Shown: positions 7,973 to 18,543 of the stretch, piece by piece | Layout of the letters: each line of letters starts with the position of its first letter | Position numbering within the stretch: position 1 is the first letter of the stretch | Assembly: GCA_000496135.1 (NCBI GenBank) | Contig: KI542674.1 | Location: 310,001-374,000 of the forward strand | Length of the DNA stretch: 64,000 nucleotides | Origin: Thermoplasmatales archaeon E-plasma | Lineage (GTDB): Archaea; Thermoplasmatota; Thermoplasmata; Thermoplasmatales; Thermoplasmataceae | Reading direction: 5' to 3' | Notes under the pieces: model-generated | The model's database searches: none | What the model was told of the DNA's origin: nothing | The model's input: the letters and a program-made list of their open reading frames with translations, nothing else | Program-made: the position numbers and the translations under genes

Positions 7973-9421
7973 TCAATCCAGTCTCTGCATAATTTTTAGA
8001 ATTGCCATTGCAGGTATTGCTGACCACTGCGGTCTGTTTGAAATTTCATAATTAAGCTCATACACGGCCTTGTCAAGTTCAAAGAATTCGGAAATACCTG
8101 TAAATGCCTGAAATGTATCAGGCAGAAACTCTGATCCGGATGCTATCTTCCAGTACTCCTCAAGAAATTTTGTTTTCAATTTCAGAGAATATTCCTGTGC
8201 AAGGGCGACGTCATATCCATGCCTTTCTCTTTTAAAATTCAATGCATAATCTATGGACCTAACTATTCCAGCCACATCCTTCACAGGACTGTGCTTCATG
8301 GTTCTTTCCTTTAGTGTGCGCAATGGCTCACCCTCAAAATCTATTATGACCGGTCCGTTATGAGTCCTCAGTATCTGCCCCAGGTGCAGGTCTCCATGAA
8401 CTCTGGTAATTCTGGTGCCCTGGAAATAGCCAAAATTTATCTTTTCCATTAAAGGCTCAAGCTTCTTTCCAAGCTCACCTGTGTCTATAACTTCGTTATT
8501 AATTTCAATATTCACTGTAGAAGCGGAAAGGTTATGGCACATCTGCAGGAATCTTGATTTAATACCGGAAATATATCTCCCGGTGGTTGGTTCCGATGCA
8601 AAATCCTTTCCCTTCAGCATTGAGAGACTTATATGCATATCACCAACCGCCTTTGCCAGTTCTTCAATGCACCCTGTTAAGGTTTCAATAATTTTGTCTC
8701 CAGAGCTTGATTTGTCGCTTCCTGAGAGCAGCTGTTCAGATAATTTTGTAAAGAACTCCCAGTAATCCCCGCTATTTTCAATATATGAATGGATGGACAT
8801 GATAGAATAAGGCTGGTTGTCTCTGTACACCATCTGGCCGATTGGCCTGGGCGTGTTCCTGAATTGTGTTTCGGCATAAAGTTTCCGGGGAATCTCAAAA
8901 TCAGGGTTTTCTCCTGCCTGAATCTTTCTGATGAACTTGCATATGAATCTATGGGCAATTACAAAAGAACTGTTACTCTGTTGAATACTGAGAACCTTAT
9001 ATTCAATATTTTGCAATACGCTATCCCTTAATTCACTTATTGAATCCCCCTCAAAGGTAATCTTTCCATTTTTTCCCCCCTCAAATCCTTTTTCTAAAAC
9101 CCTCCTTATAAATTCCTTAATGTCACCTGATTCTATGGAATCCTGGTTTTCAATTTTATTTTCTTCAGATGGTTCATTTTGCCATTTCAACTTCTGGGCA
9201 AATGAAAGGATGGATTCGGGATTCCTGTTTGATCTCAATAGCATGATAAATGGCTCATTATTCCTGATCATTTCAGGTATTGAGTCCATTATTGTCATTT
9301 CCATGTTTTTCTGATCCTTATATGGATACCATCTTTTATTCAGGGATGATTCGAGAATCATTGAGAGGATGTGATAATTTTCTCTGTCCGTGAGATTTAT
9401 GGTTCCATTATGAATTTTCAT
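7973..9421 (-). CDS. mak: maltokinase
   Basis: A 482-residue kinase of the Mak/Pep2 family, related to aminoglycoside phosphotransferases, that phosphorylates maltose to maltose 1-phosphate with ATP. The catalytic loop is VHGDLHLGQ (341-349) and the metal-binding segment IIDFEGEP (359-366). The N-terminal cap domain is long and divergent, as in the family. It overlaps the 3' end of treS by 14 bases, which suggests coupling. Its product is the donor for GlgE, encoded two genes upstream. Confidence 0.9.
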   Translation of the reverse strand: MKIHNGTINLTDRENYHILSMILESSLNKRWYPYKDQKNMEMTIMDSIPEMIRNNEPFIMLLRSNRNPESILSFAQKLKWQNEPSEENKIENQDSIESGDIKEFIRRVLEKGFEGGKNGKITFEGDSISELRDSVLQNIEYKVLSIQQSNSSFVIAHRFICKFIRKIQAGENPDFEIPRKLYAETQFRNTPRPIGQMVYRDNQPYSIMSIHSYIENSGDYWEFFTKLSEQLLSGSDKSSSGDKIIETLTGCIEELAKAVGDMHISLSMLKGKDFASEPTTGRYISGIKSRFLQMCHNLSASTVNIEINNEVIDTGELGKKLEPLMEKINFGYFQGTRITRVHGDLHLGQILRTHNGPVIIDFEGEPLRTLKERTMKHSPVKDVAGIVRSIDYALNFKRERHGYDVALAQEYSLKLKTKFLEEYWKIASGSEFLPDTFQAFTGISEFFELDKAVYELNYEISNRPQWSAIPAMAILKIMQRLD

Positions 9422-11063
9422 CGGGCGCCTCCATTATTAACCAGAAATATGAGTGCCTTGGTAATGTGAAGAAATAAGGCAGTTCCCCTATATCAGGGAA
9501 TCTCACGGAACTTATTGCTTCCCTGAGATGCCATCCATTGAATTCAGGCAGATGAAGTTCCACATATGACGGACTTCTTGACAAATTGTACACGCAGAGC
9601 ATCTTTTCTTTTCCATACTCCCTGATGAAAGCAAGTATCTGTTTTTGATCGCTCCCGATGAATCTTATGGTGCCTCTGCCAAGAACCCTGGAATTTTGCT
9701 TCCTCACTATGATCATCCTCCTGAACCAGTTTAGAAAAGAAGTGCTCAAACGGGACATTGACTCCACGTTGTTGCTTTCATAGTGGTAATTGGGATTTGT
9801 TATCACTGGAGAATAGAGCTGCTCAGAGTCTGCATGGGAGAAACCTGCATTCCTGTCGAAACTCCACTGCATAGGCGTTCTCACACCGTTTCTATCACCG
9901 AGGTATATATTGTCACCCATGTTTATCTCGTCTCCATAGTAGAATATGGGAGAACCTGGAACACTCATTATGAGTGCATGAAGAAGTTCCAGAATTGAGC
10001 GATCGTTATCAACCAGCGGGGCCAGCCTTCTTCTGATTCCCAGATTTAATCTCATTTTCGGTACCTTGGCGTATTCCCTGAACATCAGGTCTCTTTCCTC
10101 ATCGGTAACCATTTCAAGAGTCAGCTCATCATGATTTCTCAGAAATACACCCCAGTCACATTTTTCCGGTATTGGAAGGGTTTCATTAATTATATTTTCA
10201 ATTGGAAACGAATCCTCTTTGCTAAGTGAAATGAAAATTCTGGGCATCAGTGGAAAATTAAAATTCATGTGAAATTCATCCTGGTTTCCGAAATATTCCT
10301 TTGCATTGTTTGGCCACTGATTTGCCTCCGCAAGAAGTATGCATCCTGGATATTCCTTCTCTATCATGGCCCTGATTTCCTTGAAGTAAGCATGTGTTTC
10401 AGGAAGATTTTCACAATCAGTGCCTTCCCTCTTAAACAGATATGGAACGGCATCGCATCTGAAACCATCCAGACCTTTATCCAGCCAGAATCGGATTACG
10501 TCCTTCATACCCTCCCTGACTTCTTTGTTGTCATAATTGAGATCGGGCTGGTGACTATAGAATCTGTGGAAAAAATACTGTCCTGCCACATGATCCCAGG
10601 TCCAGTTGGATATCTCGCTGTCTACAAATATTATTCTTGCGCCATTGAATTTGTCCGGGGTATCTGACCAGACATACCAGTCTCTCCATTTACTGTCCCT
10701 GGATGAACGGGCTTCTTTGAACCACTGATGCTGATCCGAAGTGTGATTTAACACAAGATCTGCAATTACTTTTATTCCCCTGCTGTGAGCTTCCTCGACA
10801 AACTTTTCAAAGTCTTCGGTGGTACCATATTCTGGAAGTATGGAGTAATAATCACTTATATCATAGCCGTCATCTCTCAGTGGAGATTTATAAAATGGAA
10901 GTAACCATATGCAATCCATTCCAATACTCTTGATATAATCCAGTTTCATGGTTAAACCCCTGAAGTCGCCTATACCATCTCCGTTTGAATCATAGAAACT
11001 TCTAACAGGTACCTCATAAAAAGTAGCGTCCCTGTACCATAATTTTTCATCATCAGTCATCAT
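9408..11063 (-). CDS. treS: trehalose synthase / maltose glucosylmutase
   Basis: A 551-residue GH13 enzyme interconverting maltose and trehalose. The start WYRDATFYEVPVRSFYDSN is characteristic of TreS. Catalytic regions are DLVLNHTS (102-109), DGFRCDAVPY with Asp204, LLAEANQW with Glu246, and FLRNHDE with Asp312. It has no fused maltokinase domain; the kinase is the next gene. The second Met may be the start. It lies two bases from glgE. It links trehalose to the GlgE pathway by supplying maltose. Confidence 0.93.
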   Translation of the reverse strand: MMTDDEKLWYRDATFYEVPVRSFYDSNGDGIGDFRGLTMKLDYIKSIGMDCIWLLPFYKSPLRDDGYDISDYYSILPEYGTTEDFEKFVEEAHSRGIKVIADLVLNHTSDQHQWFKEARSSRDSKWRDWYVWSDTPDKFNGARIIFVDSEISNWTWDHVAGQYFFHRFYSHQPDLNYDNKEVREGMKDVIRFWLDKGLDGFRCDAVPYLFKREGTDCENLPETHAYFKEIRAMIEKEYPGCILLAEANQWPNNAKEYFGNQDEFHMNFNFPLMPRIFISLSKEDSFPIENIINETLPIPEKCDWGVFLRNHDELTLEMVTDEERDLMFREYAKVPKMRLNLGIRRRLAPLVDNDRSILELLHALIMSVPGSPIFYYGDEINMGDNIYLGDRNGVRTPMQWSFDRNAGFSHADSEQLYSPVITNPNYHYESNNVESMSRLSTSFLNWFRRMIIVRKQNSRVLGRGTIRFIGSDQKQILAFIREYGKEKMLCVYNLSRSPSYVELHLPEFNGWHLREAISSVRFPDIGELPYFFTLPRHSYFWLIMEAPDENS

Positions 11064-11065
11064 GT

Positions 11066-12988
11066 TTATTGCCTCTCAAGTATCATAGCACATCGATAAT
11101 CAGGTACAAGCTTTACTGTATTTTTCCCTTTTGCCCATAAAATATTCTCGCCCGTAATTAAATCTTTGACTTCAAACTCCTCTGCTGACGCTTGCCAGTC
11201 TTCAGGCGTTTCAACTGCGGAGGAATGAATTTCATTTGGGTTTATGTTCACTACTATGAGAATTGATGATAATTGTGGATCGGTTCTTGTATATGCCACT
11301 ATATTTGGATTGTCTGTGTGAAGAAAATGCACATTTCCATGTCTTTGCAACTGTTTTTTACTGTCTCTTATTTCGTTGAGTCTGCCTATAAATTCTCTTA
11401 TATTTCCCGGAGCGTCCCAGTTTCTGTTTTTAATCTGAAATTTTTCTGAATCAAGGTATTCCTCCTTTCCAGGTATGGCAGCATTTTCACATAGTTCATA
11501 TCCGCTGTAAATACCCCACAGGGGAGAGAGTGTCGCAGCAAGGGCAGCCCTTAAAACGAATGCGGGTCTGCCTCCATTCTGAAGGACATATGGCAGAATA
11601 TCCGGAGTGTTTGTGAAGAGCATGGGTAGAAAGAATGATGATATTTCCGGATTGCTGAGCTCTGTGAAGTATTCCCTGATCTCCCAGTCGTAATTTTTCC
11701 ATGTGAAATAGGTATATGACTGATGAAAACCTAATTTTGAAAGTTCATACATAACCGAAGGCTTGGTGAATGCTTCGCTGAGAAAGACCACATCTTTATG
11801 TTCATTATTGATGCCGTCAATGAGCCATTTCCAGAAATTAAATGGCTTTGTATGCGGATTATCAACGCGAAATATCCGTATTCCAACGCCGATCCAGAAT
11901 TCGAATATGCTCTTTATTTCTTTCCAGAGCTCCATATAATTTTCGCATTGAAAATTCAGCGGATAGATATCATAGTACTTCTTCGGTGGATTTTCTGCAT
12001 ATCTTATGGAACCATCCGGCCTGTGGTAAAACCATTCAGGATGTTCTTTAACATATGGATGATCAGGTGAGCACTGGAGAGCAATATCCAGAGCTATTTC
12101 AATTCCCGTTTCTGATGCACTTTTTATGAGTTTACGGAAGTCATCCATGGTACCGAGGTCTTCATTAATTGCCTTATGCCCCCCCGATGCATTTCCTATG
12201 GCCCATGGGCTTCCAGGATCACCCTTCCCTGATGGTATGATTCCATTTTTTCCCCTTCTGTTTGTTTTGCCAATTGGATGGATCGGCGGGAAATATATGA
12301 CGTTAAAGCCCATCTCCTTCACATCCGGCAATCTCCCTATGCAATCTCTAAAGGTTCCACTTTTTCCTTCAGATGGAGCCTGAGATCTGGGAAACATCTC
12401 ATACCACGCTCCATAATATGCATGTTCCGGAAGAGCATTAATCTGAAATTCCCTGCTCTTTGCGAAAGACCGTTTAAATGCATATTTCTGAGAAATGGCA
12501 TTTATGCTGTCAATATTGATTGAAGTGATTTCATTGCTGCCTCTGATTGAGTTCAGAAAAAGATCTATCTTTGCAGATTCTGACTTGCTTGCTTTTCGCT
12601 TAATTCCATTCAGAAGAATGATACCGGATTCCAGATCCTGAGTAATGTCTTCTCCAGAATTCATCCATTTAATGAAATTTTGAAACCAGGTCATAATATC
12701 GTCGAACCATGCTTCGATCCTGAATCTGTATATCCCCTGACGCTCAAGCTTGATTAATGCCCTGAAGATATCATTTTTATCAGGATCCATGGGGATTTCT
12801 TTCCATGATTTTTCATTGGGGGGTCTGTACTTAAGCTGGCCCCTGATTACATCCGTTCCATGGGAAAAAATTCTGCAACTGATCTGCTGTGAAAAACCAG
12901 TTTGTCCTCTGGCTGGAATTAACCCCGCCTCAACCACGGGCCGGATGTTGTCTATTTTAATTACGCCTGTTTCATATCCTTTGTTCAT
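11066..12988 (-). CDS. glgE: alpha-1,4-glucan:maltose-1-phosphate maltosyltransferase
   Basis: A 640-residue GH13_3 enzyme that adds maltose from maltose 1-phosphate to growing alpha-1,4-glucan. Family features are the N-terminal beta domain, RVVVEAG-like opening (IRPVVEAGLIPARGQ), PPIHPIGKTNRRGKNG, the nucleophile Asp376 in FRVDNPHTKP and the acid/base Glu406 in FLSEAFTKP. The sequence GVGIRIFRVDNPHTKP is close to actinobacterial enzymes. It overlaps glgB by four bases. Presence with mak, treS and glgB completes the pathway. Confidence 0.94.
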   Translation of the reverse strand: MNKGYETGVIKIDNIRPVVEAGLIPARGQTGFSQQISCRIFSHGTDVIRGQLKYRPPNEKSWKEIPMDPDKNDIFRALIKLERQGIYRFRIEAWFDDIMTWFQNFIKWMNSGEDITQDLESGIILLNGIKRKASKSESAKIDLFLNSIRGSNEITSINIDSINAISQKYAFKRSFAKSREFQINALPEHAYYGAWYEMFPRSQAPSEGKSGTFRDCIGRLPDVKEMGFNVIYFPPIHPIGKTNRRGKNGIIPSGKGDPGSPWAIGNASGGHKAINEDLGTMDDFRKLIKSASETGIEIALDIALQCSPDHPYVKEHPEWFYHRPDGSIRYAENPPKKYYDIYPLNFQCENYMELWKEIKSIFEFWIGVGIRIFRVDNPHTKPFNFWKWLIDGINNEHKDVVFLSEAFTKPSVMYELSKLGFHQSYTYFTWKNYDWEIREYFTELSNPEISSFFLPMLFTNTPDILPYVLQNGGRPAFVLRAALAATLSPLWGIYSGYELCENAAIPGKEEYLDSEKFQIKNRNWDAPGNIREFIGRLNEIRDSKKQLQRHGNVHFLHTDNPNIVAYTRTDPQLSSILIVVNINPNEIHSSAVETPEDWQASAEEFEVKDLITGENILWAKGKNTVKLVPDYRCAMILERQ

Positions 12989-15168
12989 TTTATTTCCTCA
13001 TTTATAAACTTGTAGGCCAGACACGATAACGGCGGCAGCGTGATCTCCATTGACCATGGATAACCATGCATTGATGTTTCGTCTGAAAAAACCTCTCCCT
13101 TGAACTCATAACCACTTCCTCCATAATCCATGGAATCTGAATTGAATATTGAACGGTATTTCCCCTTTTGTGGGATGCCAATACGGTACCCATGCCTTGC
13201 CACGGGAGTGAAATTGAATATATACAATATGACGCTCTTAGAATCACTGTTTTTTCTAAAAAAAGAAATTACAGTATTTTCTCTGTCGTTGAAGTCTATC
13301 CATTGGAATGAATTCTGGTCGAAATCTGTTTTGCCCATGTCGTATTCTTCATAGATTGCGTTGAGCCTCTTCAAAAGGTTCTCCATTGATCTTTTTTTCA
13401 TGGTATCCATATCATTGAAAATCTGTGATTCATAGTTCCATTCTGTTTCCTGACCAGATTCAACTCCCATGAAAAGTAATTTTTTACCTGGAAATGAGAA
13501 CATATAGGATATGAGTAGTCTAAGATTTGCAAGCTTCGATTGGCTGTTTCCAGGCATCTTTGAAAACAGTGAACCCTTTCCGTGAACAACCTCGTCATGC
13601 GAAAGTGGAAGGATAAACTTCTCAGAAAAAGCATACCATAAACTGAAAGTTATCCTGTTCAAATTGAATTTTCTGTATATTGGATCGGCTGAAAAGAATT
13701 CAAGGGTGTCATGCATCCAGCCCATGTTCCACTTGTATTGAAATCCAAGCCCTCCTGACGATATATCTCTGGTTACTCCCGGCCATGCTGTTGATTCTTC
13801 TGCAATCATCATCGTACCTGGAAATCTCTTTGTCACTGATGAATTCAACTTCCTGAGGAAATCTATGGCCTCAAGGTTTTCCCTTCCTCCATACCTGTTT
13901 GGAACCCAGTTACCGGGCCCCCTTGAGTAATCCAGATATAGCATGGATGAAACTGCATCTATCCTGATGCCATCAATGTGAAATAAATCCAGCCAGTAAA
14001 GGCAATTGGAAATGAGGAAATTTACTACCTCTCCTTTCCCGTAATCAAATATCATTGTGCCCCAATCTGGATGATACCCTTTTCTTGGGTCTTCATATTC
14101 ATACAAATGCGAACCGTCAAATTGAATTAACCCGTAGTTGTCCCGGGGAAAATGCGCCGGAACCCAGTCCATGATCACACCTATACCGTTCTGATGAAGA
14201 AGATCCACAAGATAACGAAACTCATCCGGGTTTCCAAACCTTGATGTCGGGGCGAAGTAATTAATTACCTGATATCCCCATGAACCATCCAGCGGATGTT
14301 CCATCAGAGGCATAAATTCAACATGTGTGAATCCAAGATTCCTGATGTGCATGCAGAGCTCCTGTGCCATTTCAGTATAGCTGAGAAAGGATCCATCACT
14401 GTTTCTTTTCCATGATCCCGGATGAATTTCATAAATGGAGATTTTCTCTCTGTTGTAATCGACAAATGCGCGATTTCTCATCCATTTCTCATCATTCCAC
14501 CGGTATTCTGAATCAAAAACAAGTGCGCCTGTTTTCGGTCTGATTTCAGTGTGTACTGCGAACGGATCGGTTTTTTCCAGCACATCACCGTTACGGGTTT
14601 TAATGGCGTATTTATATATTTCACCATGAAAAATATCAGGTATAAATAACTCCCAGATACCGGAATTTCTAACGTTGATCATGGGATGGGAACCATGATA
14701 CCAGTGGTTGAAATTTCCTATGACTGATACAGAAATAGCATTGGGCGCCCATACAACAAATCTTACACCGCTGCATTCAGGATATGTAAGAACATGGGAT
14801 CCAAAAATTTTGTAAGCATTAAGCAGGTTACCGTTTCTGAACATTGTTATTTCGTCATCGGTTATCATTGCTGAAAATCTGTAAGGATCACTCATCCGTG
14901 TAATATAACCGGATTTGTCTGAAAAGCATATTTTGTAATCTCCTGAAAAACCAGCAGGAACGGTACAGCGATACACTCCTCCCAGAATGTGTTCTGCAGT
15001 GAATTTTTTATCGTTTACCTCTATCCATGAATCCACTGCAAGAGGTGTATAGAAATATATTACTGCAGTTTTATCCAATAACTTTGGGCCCAGTATATTT
15101 TCCGGATGTGAAGAATTGAAATCAATAATTCTCTTGATATCATTGAGCTCATAATTTATGGAATCCAT
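12985..15168 (-). CDS. glgB: 1,4-alpha-glucan branching enzyme
   Basis: A 727-residue GH13_9 enzyme forming alpha-1,6 branches. It has an N-terminal extension, a CBM48 domain (VRFVVWAPNAISVSVIGNFN) and a barrel with DWVPAHF, DGIRIDAVSSMLY (nucleophile Asp), MMAEESTAWP (Glu) and LPLSHDEVVHGK. It is the first gene of the glucan operon and precedes glgE with a four-base overlap. Branches it makes are the ends that GlgE extends. The N domain is longer than in many archaeal GlgB, resembling bacterial forms. Confidence 0.94.
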   Translation of the reverse strand: MDSINYELNDIKRIIDFNSSHPENILGPKLLDKTAVIYFYTPLAVDSWIEVNDKKFTAEHILGGVYRCTVPAGFSGDYKICFSDKSGYITRMSDPYRFSAMITDDEITMFRNGNLLNAYKIFGSHVLTYPECSGVRFVVWAPNAISVSVIGNFNHWYHGSHPMINVRNSGIWELFIPDIFHGEIYKYAIKTRNGDVLEKTDPFAVHTEIRPKTGALVFDSEYRWNDEKWMRNRAFVDYNREKISIYEIHPGSWKRNSDGSFLSYTEMAQELCMHIRNLGFTHVEFMPLMEHPLDGSWGYQVINYFAPTSRFGNPDEFRYLVDLLHQNGIGVIMDWVPAHFPRDNYGLIQFDGSHLYEYEDPRKGYHPDWGTMIFDYGKGEVVNFLISNCLYWLDLFHIDGIRIDAVSSMLYLDYSRGPGNWVPNRYGGRENLEAIDFLRKLNSSVTKRFPGTMMIAEESTAWPGVTRDISSGGLGFQYKWNMGWMHDTLEFFSADPIYRKFNLNRITFSLWYAFSEKFILPLSHDEVVHGKGSLFSKMPGNSQSKLANLRLLISYMFSFPGKKLLFMGVESGQETEWNYESQIFNDMDTMKKRSMENLLKRLNAIYEEYDMGKTDFDQNSFQWIDFNDRENTVISFFRKNSDSKSVILYIFNFTPVARHGYRIGIPQKGKYRSIFNSDSMDYGGSGYEFKGEVFSDETSMHGYPWSMEITLPPLSCLAYKFINEEIK

Positions 15169-15188
15169 TCATTGTTAATAGTTAATGA

Positions 15189-15204
15189 AGGTATATATAA
15201 ATTA
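15189..15204 (-). promoter_or_regulatory. TATA element of the glucan operon
   Basis: The minus strand reads TTAATTTATATATACC, with the TATA core 23-35 bases before the glgB ATG. This spacing predicts a leaderless or almost leaderless transcript for the glgB-glgE-treS-mak-treX run. Confidence 0.55.
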
Positions 15205-15362
15205 AGGGATTATTCTTCATCTGAAATTCATCATTTCTAATCTCACAAAAATAAAGCCCGGTTTCATTTTTCTCAGTCAAACAGAGAAGAATTGAATATT
15301 ATTCCTTATGAATATTTCCCGAATGCGAATTATCATTTAATAATAGTTATGCATAGCGTTAT

Positions 15363-15863
15363 ATGAGAATTGAAGACATTGAAGAATCACAGGGATATTT
15401 CACCACTACCGTTGCCCTTGTTACATCAAAAAACAGGGACATTGTAAATGTGATGTCAGCAGAGTGGTCCCTGCGAGTCTCTCTTGAACCTTTTTTGATG
15501 GCAGTATTCGTTGGGTATGAGAGGGAAACTTACAAACTCATTCATGAATCAGGAGAATATGGATTAAGCTATTGCACGGATGAGCAGGGTGAACTGGCTC
15601 ATATTGCAGGAAATTATTCCCTGTCATCGCATAATAAATTTGAGCTGGCAAATTTTAAGACATTCCCTTCCAAATATATTTCTGCACCCCTCATTGATGA
15701 GTGCATTTCAAATTTTGAATGCATGGTAATTGATGAATTTAAGGTTGGTGACCACGCAGCATTTATAGGTAAGGTAATGACAGCATATTATGACCCGGAG
15801 AAGAAACCTCTGGTATTCCACAACGGGAAATTCAATCATATAGGCCCAAAGATGATTCATTAA
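15363..15863 (+). CDS. flavin reductase-like FMN-binding protein
   Basis: A 166-residue member of the flavin reductase/DIM6-NTAB fold. The opening GYFTTTVALVTSKNRDIVNVMSAEW is the FMN-phosphate-binding strand-loop typical of the family. The closing part (FIGKVMTAYYDPEKKPLVFHNG) matches the last strand. Such proteins bind FMN and reduce it or pass electrons to a partner; the partner is not evident here. It is divergent from the glucan operon. Confidence 0.85.
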   Translation: MRIEDIEESQGYFTTTVALVTSKNRDIVNVMSAEWSLRVSLEPFLMAVFVGYERETYKLIHESGEYGLSYCTDEQGELAHIAGNYSLSSHNKFELANFKTFPSKYISAPLIDECISNFECMVIDEFKVGDHAAFIGKVMTAYYDPEKKPLVFHNGKFNHIGPKMIH

Positions 15864-15884
15864 AGCCCAATTTGATTCCCTATT

Positions 15885-16640
15885 TCACAGGAGCTTTCCC
15901 ACATACAGCTTGGTTGTATACCTGATTGTGACCTTCCCTTCCTTCTGATATGTGTTAAATTCATCCTTTAAAATTGAGATCATCTCTTCATATTTGTCGT
16001 CCTGAGGTTTCAGGCTGTATGACGTTGACAAATATCGCCCGATAAGACCTTCCATGTCAAGTTCCTGAAGGTTGGGATACTGGTAATATCCATAGGACCA
16101 GTTGAAAAATTGAGAAATAAGATCATCAGATATGTTAGTGCTTCCCGTTCCGTGATATCCCTTGCTGTATTTTGCAGCTATACTTTCATATTCTGCTGTA
16201 AATATATCCTTGTTATCCCTGTCATTCCATATTAGTGCAACAAGATTTGGACTCTTCAGGATCCTCCTGAATTCTCTTCCTGCTTTTTCAAGATTGAACC
16301 AGTGAAATGACTGCCCTGCACTTATCATATGAACACTATGATCCTGCAAACCTGTGGATTCTGCTGTCCCTTTCATAATTGTTACGTTCTTGTATTCGCT
16401 TAACTGATTCCTGCAAATTTGAAGCATTTCATCATTGGGATCAATACATATGACTTTGTTCTGGTTCTCAAGAAACATGCGTGATAATATACCGGTTCCA
16501 CAGCCTATATCCGCAACCGTCATGGAAGGATTGAAGGGATATTTATTAATCAAAATTTGAAGAATTTCTTTTGGGTAAGTTGGTCTGTATTTCGAGTATA
16601 AATCGCCCTTTCCCGTGAATAGTTTATCACTGTTCTCCAT
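15885..16640 (-). CDS. class I SAM-dependent methyltransferase
   Basis: A 251-residue methyltransferase. The SAM-binding motif is VADIGCGTGILSRMFL near residues 42-57, the acidic ribose-binding residue lies in VICIDPNDEML, and motif III in HMISAGQSFHWFN. The QSFHWF segment is typical of methyltransferase 11 / ubiE-like enzymes of unknown substrate. It is convergent with the flavin reductase gene. No substrate can be named. Confidence 0.85.
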   Translation of the reverse strand: MENSDKLFTGKGDLYSKYRPTYPKEILQILINKYPFNPSMTVADIGCGTGILSRMFLENQNKVICIDPNDEMLQICRNQLSEYKNVTIMKGTAESTGLQDHSVHMISAGQSFHWFNLEKAGREFRRILKSPNLVALIWNDRDNKDIFTAEYESIAAKYSKGYHGTGSTNISDDLISQFFNWSYGYYQYPNLQELDMEGLIGRYLSTSYSLKPQDDKYEEMISILKDEFNTYQKEGKVTIRYTTKLYVGKLL

Positions 16641-16848
16641 GCATTAGGAATCCCATGCAAGTTAAAAAGATGCCTGTTCAGGTATGCTGATTAATATGAA
16701 CCGGTAAACTCACAAGGTAATATTTTTCCAGATATTACTTTGAATGGGTAGAAATTCGTGTATCATATTGTTGCTTCCGGCTAAATAGTCAGTGGAAAGG
16801 TTAAATTAGATTCGGACAATACACGCATACCAAAAAAATGGTGATAAT

Positions 16849-18099
16849 ATGCCAGAAGACCTAGATTCGTTTGACATAGCTGTTAAACAGCTGGAAAAAG
16901 CTGCAAAGGCTATGAAGTTGGAGCCAGAGGCTCTTGAAATATTAAGACAGCCAAAAAGAATAGTTCAGGTAAGTATACCCGTGAAAATGGACAACGGCAA
17001 AACAAAGGTTTTCACAGGATTCAGAGTGCAGTACAACATGGCGAGAGGACCCGCAAAGGGAGGTATTAGATTCCACCCTGCTGAGACTCTATCCACAGTG
17101 AAGGCGTTGTCTGCCTGGATGACATGGAAAGTTGCGGTTGTGAATATCCCGCTCGGTGGAGGAAAGGGAGGAATTATATGCAACCCCAAGGAATTGAGCC
17201 AGGGAGAACTGGAAAGACTCAGCAGGGGATATATCAGAGCATTATACGATGTTCTCGGCCCTGAAATAGATGTCCCGGCACCAGATGTTTATACAACCCC
17301 GCAAATAATGGCATGGATGCTCGATGAATTTGAGACAATAAGAAGACATCCTGCACCGGGTTTCATAACAGGAAAGCCACTGACACTATGGGGTTCAGAG
17401 GGAAGAGGAGATGCAACTGCCAAGGGAGGAATGTATGTCCTGAAGGTAGGAGCAGAAAAAAAGAAAGTAGATCTTTCAAAGGCAACCGTTGCGATCCAGG
17501 GATTTGGAAACGCAGGTCAATTCGCAATGACCCTTGTAAAGGAACACTTTGGATCAAAGGTAGTGGCAATATCTGATACAAAGGGCGGTATCTATTCTGA
17601 GAAAGGCCTTGACTTTGAAAAGGTTCTCAAGCAGAAGGAGACAAAAGGCACAGTTCAGGGGCTGGAAGGAACCAAAAACATAACAAATGAAGAACTTCTT
17701 GAACTCGGTGTTGATGTACTCATACCTGCAGCAATTGAAAACCAGATCACAGGAGCAAACGCTTCCAAGATAAAAGCCAAGATAGTTCTGGAACTTGCAA
17801 ATGGTCCAACGACACCAGATGCTGATGAGATACTCTATAAGAACAACGTTCTTGTATTGCCTGACTTCCTCTCAAATGCAGGAGGAGTTACTGTTTCTTA
17901 CTTCGAGTGGGTACAGAACGAACAGGGATACTACTGGACAAGAGATGAAGTATACCAGAAGCTGGACAAAGTCATGACCGAAGCTGCTAAGGCAGTGCTG
18001 GCAACTTCTGAAAAATATAAGGTCGACCCGAGAATGGGTGCTTATATAATATCAGTAAGAAGAGTAGCAGATGCTATGAAAGCCAGAGGATGGTACTAA
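16849..18099 (+). CDS. gdhA: glutamate dehydrogenase
   Basis: A 416-residue enzyme that interconverts glutamate and 2-oxoglutarate plus ammonium. The substrate-binding GGGKGGI and the catalytic Asp in [15 protein letters not shown] are present, and the nucleotide-binding domain has GFGNAGQFA. The length fits hexameric archaeal and bacterial family members. The ATG follows GGTGATA by about five bases. A strong hairpin with a T-run closes the gene. Cofactor choice cannot be told from sequence by eye. Confidence 0.95.
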   Translation: MPEDLDSFDIAVKQLEKAAKAMKLEPEALEILRQPKRIVQVSIPVKMDNGKTKVFTGFRVQYNMARGPAKGGIRFHPAETLSTVKALSAWMTWKVAVVNIPLGGGKGGIICNPKELSQGELERLSRGYIRALYDVLGPEIDVPAPDVYTTPQIMAWMLDEFETIRRHPAPGFITGKPLTLWGSEGRGDATAKGGMYVLKVGAEKKKVDLSKATVAIQGFGNAGQFAMTLVKEHFGSKVVAISDTKGGIYSEKGLDFEKVLKQKETKGTVQGLEGTKNITNEELLELGVDVLIPAAIENQITGANASKIKAKIVLELANGPTTPDADEILYKNNVLVLPDFLSNAGGVTVSYFEWVQNEQGYYWTRDEVYQKLDKVMTEAAKAVLATSEKYKVDPRMGAYIISVRRVADAMKARGWY

Positions 18100-18118
18100 A
18101 CCATCCCAAATTTTTTTT
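18088..18118 (+). terminator. hairpin and T-run terminator of gdhA
   Basis: GGATGGT and ACCATCC pair around the stop codon, and eight Ts follow after three As. Confidence 0.6.
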
Positions 18119-18224
18119 ATCAATACACTTTTGTTCTTAGTACTTTCTAATGGAATTTTATTTCATCATTGATTTCCTGATTATGAGAAATATATTTAAT
18201 GACAACAAAATTCAGGTTACTGAT

Positions 18225-18296
18225 GCGAGAATAGTGTAGCGGTCATCACAGGGGCTTCCCAAGCCCTTAACCCGGGTTCAAATCCCGGTTCTCGCA
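18225..18296 (+). tRNA. tRNA-Gly(CCC)
   Basis: Acceptor GCGAGAA/TTCTCGC with discriminator A, anticodon stem GGGGC/GCCC(T) with loop TTCCCAA, and T arm CCGGGTTCAAATCCCGG give anticodon CCC. TATATTTAAT near 18191 is a suitable promoter element. Confidence 0.95.
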
Positions 18297-18543
18297 TTTT
18301 TTCCATCACCATGAATAATTTAGCTGAATATTGGTCATATTGCTTATTGTTTACCTCAACAATTACTCTGTTTTAATTTCTTAATATGCTTGCTTTGAGT
18401 GCAAAATTCTATGCTGCAATGTTCCTCTAATGACCCATTGAGGAAAATTTACCCAATGAATAGAAATTTATACCTATAATCCTCGGAGAATATGCATACA
18501 TTAAATCCCTCTTCATATTTAAAAAATAAAAAGTGAAGGAATT

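Noticed and set aside
10269-10667. 132-codon plus-strand frame in treS
   Set aside because: Antisense shadow of a well-supported GH13 gene.
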